DNA from: Citrobacter arsenatis
GTDB lineage: Bacteria; Pseudomonadota; Gammaproteobacteria; Enterobacterales; Enterobacteriaceae
NCBI RefSeq assembly: GCF_004353845.1
Contig: NZ_CP037864.1
Location: 2,232,001 to 2,296,000, forward strand
Reading direction: 5' to 3'
Length of the DNA: 64,000 bases
Shown in pieces: positions 58,871 through 64,000 of this stretch; the first letter of the stretch is position 1, and each line of letters opens with the position of its first letter. The notes under the pieces are model-generated. The model saw only the letters and a program-made list of their open reading frames with translations, was not told the DNA's origin and did no database searches. The translations under genes and the position numbers were made by a program.

Positions 58871-60106
58871 TTATTGAAAATAACGTTCGCCCAACCGCAC
58901 ATCATTTTTGGGGATATCAAATACGCGGTAGTAACGAATAAAGACGATGATGGCGGTAACAAAGGCCAGCAAAGCAAATGCGAGATCCAGCAAAATGATG
59001 TATTGCAGGCCAATATTGGAAAGGTATCCGGTGATTAATGGGATTATGAAGTTGGCGACGCCTCCCATCATCATATAAATGCTGGTGACCTTGGCTTTGC
59101 TCCTGGGGAAAAACTCTGACATTACCGACACGCCGAGTTGTAAAATACCGCCAGCGGCAGAGAATCCAATCAAAAATGATCCGACATTACACACTAATGG
59201 GGACGGATATAAATAGATAACGGCGGCAGTGATGGTTGCCAGACCGGCGTTAAAGACATTAGCCCATATAGGTCTAACCAATTTCTTCAGCAGTGCGGCA
59301 AAAATAAATACGCAGACCAACGATCCCATGCTGTAGTAAGAGATCGTTTTCAGTGCGTCGGTTTCTGCCATGCCGGCAAATGCCATCGCGTATTTCGGCA
59401 TCCAGACCACGATGACATAAAAAGTCGAAAACGCAGCAACACCAAACATGACGGATGCCATGCCTTCCAGCCAGACCAGCGGTTTACTGTTCATCTGGGG
59501 CAACTCTTTTGCAATGCCCGCATCCACCATCTGGCTGGGGAAGCGGCTTTTTAGCAGCATCAGGGTGATGACGACGAACAGTACGCCTGGGATGATGACC
59601 GCATAGCCGTACCAGACATGATTGAGCAGCATGGTACTGACGACGATGGGGTAGACCATCTGCCCAAACGAGACCATCGCTTTAACCAGGATAACGGCTG
59701 AGCCAGATGCTTTAGGGAAACATTCCATTAATGCTGGATAGCCACCGGTATCCAGCGCTGAGTTTGCCACACCAACGCAAACAGCCAGAATAAAGGCAAT
59801 CATCAGATTTGGGCTGGCAGGAATGCCGAAGAAAAAGAGCATGTACAGAATAGCACCCAACAGGATGATTGCCCGCCGACCGAATTTGTCGGAGAGTACA
59901 CCAAAAAATAAAATACTCACCAGGCGACCAAGACCAATGCCGGAAATTAAATAGGCAATTCCGGCGTTATCGGTAGAGAATTTTTCTGCAAGCGAGCTCA
60001 TATTTTGCGCAAGCGTAATGACGCTAATACCGTGTAAAAAATAACTTAAATAAATACAGGTTATCGCCAAAAGAAATGGCGTATTAAAGGTCTTGTTTTG
60101 AGACAT
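58871..60106 (-). CDS. ydiN: MFS transporter YdiN
   Basis: Major facilitator superfamily carrier of unknown substrate, 411 residues from ATG 60106 (AAGGAG ribosome-binding site 8 nt upstream; a GTG start two codons earlier is too close). Twelve hydrophobic segments with the conserved GxLxDRxGRR-type loop SDKFGRRAIILLGA. It is 22 nt upstream of ydiB, so ydiN-ydiB-aroD can be one transcript. Transport of quinate/shikimate-like acids is an inference from this context. Confidence 0.92.
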   Translation of the reverse strand: MSQNKTFNTPFLLAITCIYLSYFLHGISVITLAQNMSSLAEKFSTDNAGIAYLISGIGLGRLVSILFFGVLSDKFGRRAIILLGAILYMLFFFGIPASPNLMIAFILAVCVGVANSALDTGGYPALMECFPKASGSAVILVKAMVSFGQMVYPIVVSTMLLNHVWYGYAVIIPGVLFVVITLMLLKSRFPSQMVDAGIAKELPQMNSKPLVWLEGMASVMFGVAAFSTFYVIVVWMPKYAMAFAGMAETDALKTISYYSMGSLVCVFIFAALLKKLVRPIWANVFNAGLATITAAVIYLYPSPLVCNVGSFLIGFSAAGGILQLGVSVMSEFFPRSKAKVTSIYMMMGGVANFIIPLITGYLSNIGLQYIILLDLAFALLAFVTAIIVFIRYYRVFDIPKNDVRLGERYFQ

Positions 60107-60346
60107 GTTCACAACTCCTTGCGGATTTTAAAATTGTTCTGTGCTCGTCGATATGTTTTAAAATGCGGCGACCTTGTAATTAATATACCGGGCAGTAATC
60201 ACGGGAACTACATAGCATGGCGTTTAAGTTACCAGGTATATTGCATGTCAAACTGTGAAATTTAATTCTTCTGGGCGACGTTTTGTTGATGTTTTAAAAC
60301 TACGGCCAATTATTTTGCAGACGGTGGGAACAATATTGCATTCACG

Positions 60347-61567
60347 CTATTCTGCGACCTGAGCCATTTTGAGTTGATGCTTTGACGCAATGCGGCTGCG
60401 ATAACCAATAAACAGCGCCAACAAAAAGCCTATAGCGGCTATGCCGGTATCAAACCACATGATGTGAGCAATGCTAATCTCGGAGAGCTTTGCTGTAATC
60501 AGTGGGATGGTGAAAGTGGCAATGCTGCCTGCACTGTAGTAGATACCCGTAGCTTTGCCTTTCGCATGTGGAAAGCGTGCGGCCATCAGCGTTAAACCGA
60601 TTTGGACAACACCTCCGGCTGAAGAGAAACCGATAACAAACGCGAAGACGATGACCACGTAAGGGGTCGGATGCAGGCAAACCATTAGCAGTGCGCAAAC
60701 TGAGATGAACGTGTACAGCATCAATAACGATGTAGCGCGTTCCATTTTTCGAGCCAGTGGTGCCGTGATTAACACACACAGGAGAGAGCCACAGGTGTAA
60801 ATGCTTAATAGCTTGATCGATAACGTATAGGACATCCCGGCGACAAATTGTCCGTACTGCGCTAGCCACTGGCTCACCAGGTAAAATGTCGCCATAGAGA
60901 TGTAGCCGTACAAAGTGTAACTGGCGAGATCGAACAGGGAACACTGGTGCTCAGGTTGTCCGGTTACTTGTTTTGCAGGTTGTGTCCTGATGGCGATATG
61001 TGGTCCAGGATGCGGCGGAAACCGACAGCGAAACAAAAACACGCCGTTGAGTAACATAACCGCTGCCGCCAGCAGGAAGGACCAACCAAACCAAAGTTCG
61101 GCCCACACCAGCAGGCTGATAATCATGGGCAGCAGAAACTGACCGCTGGAGACGAAGGCTTTAATTAAAATATTGGCCGTGCTGGGCGAGCGGGGAAACG
61201 CCTCCATCAGGCTGGGATAGGTTCCGGCATCGAGAAAACTGTTTGCCATTCCTGCTAAAAAACCAAATGCATAGGCGATATAAATACTGTGGGTATTGAT
61301 GATGCCAATAAAGAAAATCAGATAGCAGGTCATGCCGAGAATAATAAACGGTCTGCGGCCATAGCGATCGGAAAGCATGCCCGCTACCAGTAAAACGCTT
61401 AGACGGCCGATGCCAAGTGAGGAAATAACAATCGAGACGCCCGCAGCATTGGTTTGCCACTGTTGTTCCAGCGAAGACATATTGAGGCTCATCAGAATGA
61501 CCCCCATGCCGTGTACCAGGTAATTACAGTACAGCCCTATCGCAGTGGAGAAATAGGTGTTTTTCAT
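60347..61567 (-). CDS. ydiM: MFS transporter YdiM
   Basis: A second MFS carrier, 406 residues, clearly paralogous to YdiN (same start HGMGV...SLNMSSLE, same loop SDRYGRRPFIILG). Twelve membrane segments, substrate unknown. It is 240 bp upstream of ydiN and 48 nt downstream of ydiL on the same strand. The ydiN-ydiM spacer has no clear regulatory site. Confidence 0.9.
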   Translation of the reverse strand: MKNTYFSTAIGLYCNYLVHGMGVILMSLNMSSLEQQWQTNAAGVSIVISSLGIGRLSVLLVAGMLSDRYGRRPFIILGMTCYLIFFIGIINTHSIYIAYAFGFLAGMANSFLDAGTYPSLMEAFPRSPSTANILIKAFVSSGQFLLPMIISLLVWAELWFGWSFLLAAAVMLLNGVFLFRCRFPPHPGPHIAIRTQPAKQVTGQPEHQCSLFDLASYTLYGYISMATFYLVSQWLAQYGQFVAGMSYTLSIKLLSIYTCGSLLCVLITAPLARKMERATSLLMLYTFISVCALLMVCLHPTPYVVIVFAFVIGFSSAGGVVQIGLTLMAARFPHAKGKATGIYYSAGSIATFTIPLITAKLSEISIAHIMWFDTGIAAIGFLLALFIGYRSRIASKHQLKMAQVAE

Positions 61568-61615
61568 AATGTGTTACTCAGCGAAGAGGCTACATAAGTG
61601 TGGCGGCGCCGTTTC

Positions 61616-61972
61616 TTAGCACAAACGCTCAAGGTCGTGGGCGTAGAGCTCAGCAGCAACCGATTGATAAATTTTCCAGTCGAGAAAATCATCGTGCTGA
61701 TAAACCAGCTGAAAAGAGATGAGATCGGGGAAAAAACGCATGGTGTTATTACCGATACGGTTATTTATTTTGTCGATAATTGCGTTAATTCTTAACTTTC
61801 GTCTGGCCTTCATTTCCGTACAAATGCGCGTGATGTCATCCGGGATTTCCCTTTCGCCATTCTCCCATTGCTGCCAGGCAGCAACATTGTTATCACGTGA
61901 GATATACGTAGCGCTTTCTTCTACCGTCATAGCAAAAATATGGCGGATAGCCTGCAATTCTAATTCGTTCAC
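61616..61972 (-). CDS. ydiL: Hypothetical protein YdiL
   Basis: Conserved enterobacterial protein, 118 aa, of unknown function (DUF1870). It looks like a helix-turn-helix protein: the N-terminal half (ELQAIRHIFAMTVEESATY...WQQWENGEREIPDD) resembles the phage/SinR-type XRE domain, but the C-terminal half FLDWKIYQSVAAELYAHDLERLC has no assigned role. It lies just upstream of ydiM on the same strand and may regulate the adjacent carriers. In E. coli it also neighbours ydiM. Confidence 0.85.
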   Translation of the reverse strand: MNELELQAIRHIFAMTVEESATYISRDNNVAAWQQWENGEREIPDDITRICTEMKARRKLRINAIIDKINNRIGNNTMRFFPDLISFQLVYQHDDFLDWKIYQSVAAELYAHDLERLC

Positions 61973-62274
61973 TATTTGATTACCTCATAAAAGACGGTGG
62001 AGTAGTAATAGCATTGCTGTGGATATTTCGGCTTGAAGAGAGTCACAGTATCTTGTGCAATATTATTTGTTATTGATATGTGAACGAATAGAGAGATAAC
62101 CAACCTGAACGGGTTGCTTGCGGTAGATCACATTAACTAAATAACGTAATTCCGCTGTTTATTTCCATAATTGTCTACTTCCTTTCGCCTCTCAATACTT
62201 GCCAGAGTGATGTGTCCGACAGTGTGAGTGATATTCCTGGTTAATGACCTATTACCTGATATTAAGGCACAAAA
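61973..62274. other. ydiL-transporter divergent region
   Basis: 302 bp between divergent ydiL and the sugar transporter. No ORF with a good ribosome-binding site. No clear operator found; a weak CRP-like word (TGTGA-GTGATA-TTCCT) occurs around 62222. In E. coli the sRNA RprA lies between ydiL and ydiK; nothing like it is seen here. Confidence 0.5.
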
Positions 62275-63675
62275 ATGACGATAACCTCTGTACTGACAAC
62301 CCGAGATAAAATTGGCTACGGACTTGGCGATATGGCCAGCGCTCTGGTCTGGCAGACCGCGACCCTGTTCCTTGCCTATTTTTATACCGATGTATTTGGT
62401 CTCCCAGCCGCCATCATGGGCACTATGTTTCTGTTGGTTCGCGTAGTGGATGCGTTTGTCGATCCTTGCATTGGCGCGTTGGTCGATCGCACCCAAACGC
62501 GTTATGGTCGCTTTCGCCCTTGGCTGTTGTGGTTTGCGATTCCTTTCGGCGTCAGTTGCATCATTACATTTTACGTTCCTGATGCAGGTGCCACGGCTAA
62601 AACCATTTATGCCTGCGTCACCTACGGCACCCTGAGTTTTATCTATTCGGCGATCAACGTACCTTATTGCGCGATGCCGGGTGCGCTAACGATGGATCCG
62701 CATGAACGCCATTCGTTGCAGTCCTGGCGCTTTGCATTGTCTTTTATCGGTGGACTGATCGTGACCGTAATTGCGTTGCCGTTGGTTGCAACCTTGGGTA
62801 AAGGTGATGCACAAACGGGCTATTTCTATGCCATGAGCCTGATGGGACTGCTGGGGATTATTCTCTTTTATACCTGCTTTTTCCTGACCAAAGAACGCTT
62901 CACTCCTCGCCGCGACAGCTCAGGTTCAATGTGGGGCGATTTGAAGCTGTTGGCCGGTAACAGCCAGTGGCGCATAGTTTTTCTTTTCAATATTCTGCTG
63001 CTTACCGCTGTTGTTACCCGCGGTTCGGCGACCATGTATTACGTCAAATATGTCCTGTTAAGACCCGAGATGGTGTTCATGTTTATTGTGTCGGGCATGA
63101 TGGCGGCGCTGCTCGGCGCGTTGTTGTCCGCACGTTTGCTGGGCAAATTTGATCGCGTCCGCGCTTACCAGTGGACCATCCTCTCCTTTGTAGCCTTTGC
63201 AACCCTGATCTTCTTTATCCCGCCAGAACGCGTCTGGCTGATTTTTTCGCTCAATATTGTTTTTGGTTTTATTCAAAATCTGACGACGCCGCTGCAGTGG
63301 ACGATGTTCTCCGATGTGGTTGACTATGAAGAACACCGCAGCGGCAGACGACTGGACGGTCTGGTGTTTTCAACCGCGCTTTTTGCCATCAAGTTTGGCC
63401 TTGCGCTGGGCGGCGCTGTGGTGGGCTGGTTACTGGCGGCGGTGGATTACATGCCTAATGCCGCACATCAGAGCACGACAGTCATCACAACCATCAATGC
63501 GCTGTTTTCATTGATCCCTTCGCTGTTATTTCTGGGCATGGCGCTGCTGCTGATGGTTTACAAACTCAATAGCAAAACAACGGACAACATTGCGCGCGAA
63601 CTGGCGCAAAAGCGTGATCTTAACGCTGAGGCCAATATGCCACAGCCGGTATTGAATACTGTAATACAGGAGTGA
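62275..63675 (+). CDS. GPH-family sugar:cation symporter
   Basis: Glycoside-pentoside-hexuronide:cation symporter (MelB/XynB/YicJ-like), 466 residues, about twelve membrane segments. The family N-terminus KIGYGLGDMASALVWQ and the RVVDAFVDPCIGALVDRTQTRYGRFRPW loop (cation-site region) are clear. The downstream GH3 glycosidase, 3 nt away, suggests the substrate is a glycoside (for example a xylo- or gluco-disaccharide), which is imported unphosphorylated and then cleaved. The pair is not part of the conserved E. coli order. Confidence 0.88.
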   Translation: MTITSVLTTRDKIGYGLGDMASALVWQTATLFLAYFYTDVFGLPAAIMGTMFLLVRVVDAFVDPCIGALVDRTQTRYGRFRPWLLWFAIPFGVSCIITFYVPDAGATAKTIYACVTYGTLSFIYSAINVPYCAMPGALTMDPHERHSLQSWRFALSFIGGLIVTVIALPLVATLGKGDAQTGYFYAMSLMGLLGIILFYTCFFLTKERFTPRRDSSGSMWGDLKLLAGNSQWRIVFLFNILLLTAVVTRGSATMYYVKYVLLRPEMVFMFIVSGMMAALLGALLSARLLGKFDRVRAYQWTILSFVAFATLIFFIPPERVWLIFSLNIVFGFIQNLTTPLQWTMFSDVVDYEEHRSGRRLDGLVFSTALFAIKFGLALGGAVVGWLLAAVDYMPNAAHQSTTVITTINALFSLIPSLLFLGMALLLMVYKLNSKTTDNIARELAQKRDLNAEANMPQPVLNTVIQE

Positions 63676-63678
63676 GAG

Positions 63679-64000
63679 ATGAGACCGGACTATAAAGACG
63701 CAAAGCGCCCAGTCAATGAACGCGTGGCCGATTTGCTGGCGCGTATGACCCCGGAAGAAAAGTTCGCACAAATGCATGCGTATTGGCTGGTGCTCTCTGC
63801 AGATGGCGACCACCGGGAACGCAGCGACATGAGCGATGAGTTTGCTGGCGTAAGCGAGCAGGTGGCGCTTGCCGAGCGGCTGAAGATTGGTGTGGGGCAG
63901 ATTACTCGCCCGCTGGGTACCCACATCGTTGAGGCGAAAACGGGTGTGCGGGCGGCAAATCGACTGCAAAAAATGCTGGTTGAAGAGACTCGACTGGGCA
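63679..64000 (+). CDS. Glycoside hydrolase family 3 protein (5' part)
   Basis: Begins at ATG 63679 (GGAGTGAGAG) and runs off the right edge; 107 codons are visible. MRPDYKDAKRPVNERVADLLARMTPEEKFAQM is the usual N-terminal start of GH3 beta-glucosidases and beta-xylosidases, and later GVGQITRPLG and VEAKTGVRAANRLQKMLVEETRLG fit the first barrel strands. Nucleophile and acid/base residues lie beyond the window, so substrate class cannot be fixed. It forms an operon with the preceding transporter. Confidence 0.8.
   Translation, partial: MRPDYKDAKRPVNERVADLLARMTPEEKFAQMHAYWLVLSADGDHRERSDMSDEFAGVSEQVALAERLKIGVGQITRPLGTHIVEAKTGVRAANRLQKMLVEETRLG

Noticed and set aside
61973..62274. rprA sRNA next to ydiL
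   Set aside because: E. coli carries rprA beyond ydiL, but none of its remembered stem-loops or terminator occurs in this interval.
1..64000. CRISPR arrays, prophage genes, transposases, tRNA or rRNA genes
   Set aside because: No regularly spaced repeats, no phage or transposase motifs, and no tRNA-like cloverleaf or rRNA sequence was noticed on reading.

Overview
The window is chromosomal DNA of an enterobacterium close to Escherichia, Salmonella and Citrobacter. Nearly every gene has a recognisable E. coli K-12 counterpart in the same order. The complete heme-uptake operon, a ydiV (rflP) gene and some non-E. coli inserts suggest a Citrobacter-like genome, but I cannot name the species from this sequence alone. 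I see no rRNA, tRNA, prophage, transposase or CRISPR array.

Layout. 1-3243: end of the arginine succinyltransferase operon (astD 3' part, astB, astE). 3592-7488: spy, ves, cho, nadE and osmE, with a full-length ERIC element before osmE. 7787-13058: chitobiose operon chbBCARFG with CRP, NagC and ChbR sites and a ChiX sRNA trap between chbB and chbC. 13095-17982: katE, cedA, tcyP and the SOS gene ydjM. 18078-24089: a kduD-like dehydrogenase inserted between ydjM and hxpB(yniC), then yniB, yniA, a ydiZ-like remnant, pfkB, ydiY and the tiny yniD. 24090-31330: the translation cluster thrS-infC-rpmI-rplT-pheM-pheS-pheT-ihfA, with its thrS operator and phe attenuator. 31452-36872: btuCED, nlpC, ydiV and selO. 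36869-42778: Fur-regulated heme operon hmuPRSTUV. 42949-47662: aroH, ppsR and ppsA. 47730-57030: an electron-transfer and acyl-CoA cluster (fadK, ydiTSRQ, regulator ydiP, ydiO, ydiF). 57187-61972: aroD, ydiB, two MFS carriers (ydiN, ydiM) and ydiL. 62275-64000: an accessory sugar transporter followed by a GH3 glycosidase that runs off the end.

How genes work together. The ast genes turn arginine into glutamate. The chb genes import, deacetylate and cleave chitobiose. The hmu genes take heme across both membranes and process it. The fad/ydi genes look like an anaerobic acyl-CoA route drawing electrons through an ETF (FixABCX-like) chain. ppsR controls ppsA, and aroH/aroD/ydiB belong to aromatic biosynthesis.

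The least expected signals are regulatory. (1) A 31-codon leader ORF with its own Shine-Dalgarno overlaps the ydiV start by ATGA, inside a leader that can fold over the ydiV ribosome-binding site. (2) The ydiY leader has a good sigma70 promoter, an intrinsic terminator and a 19-codon ORF that spans the terminator and overlaps the ydiY start. (3) A shortened ERIC element directly follows the pheM attenuator. These are hypotheses from sequence reading; no searches or folding programs were run.
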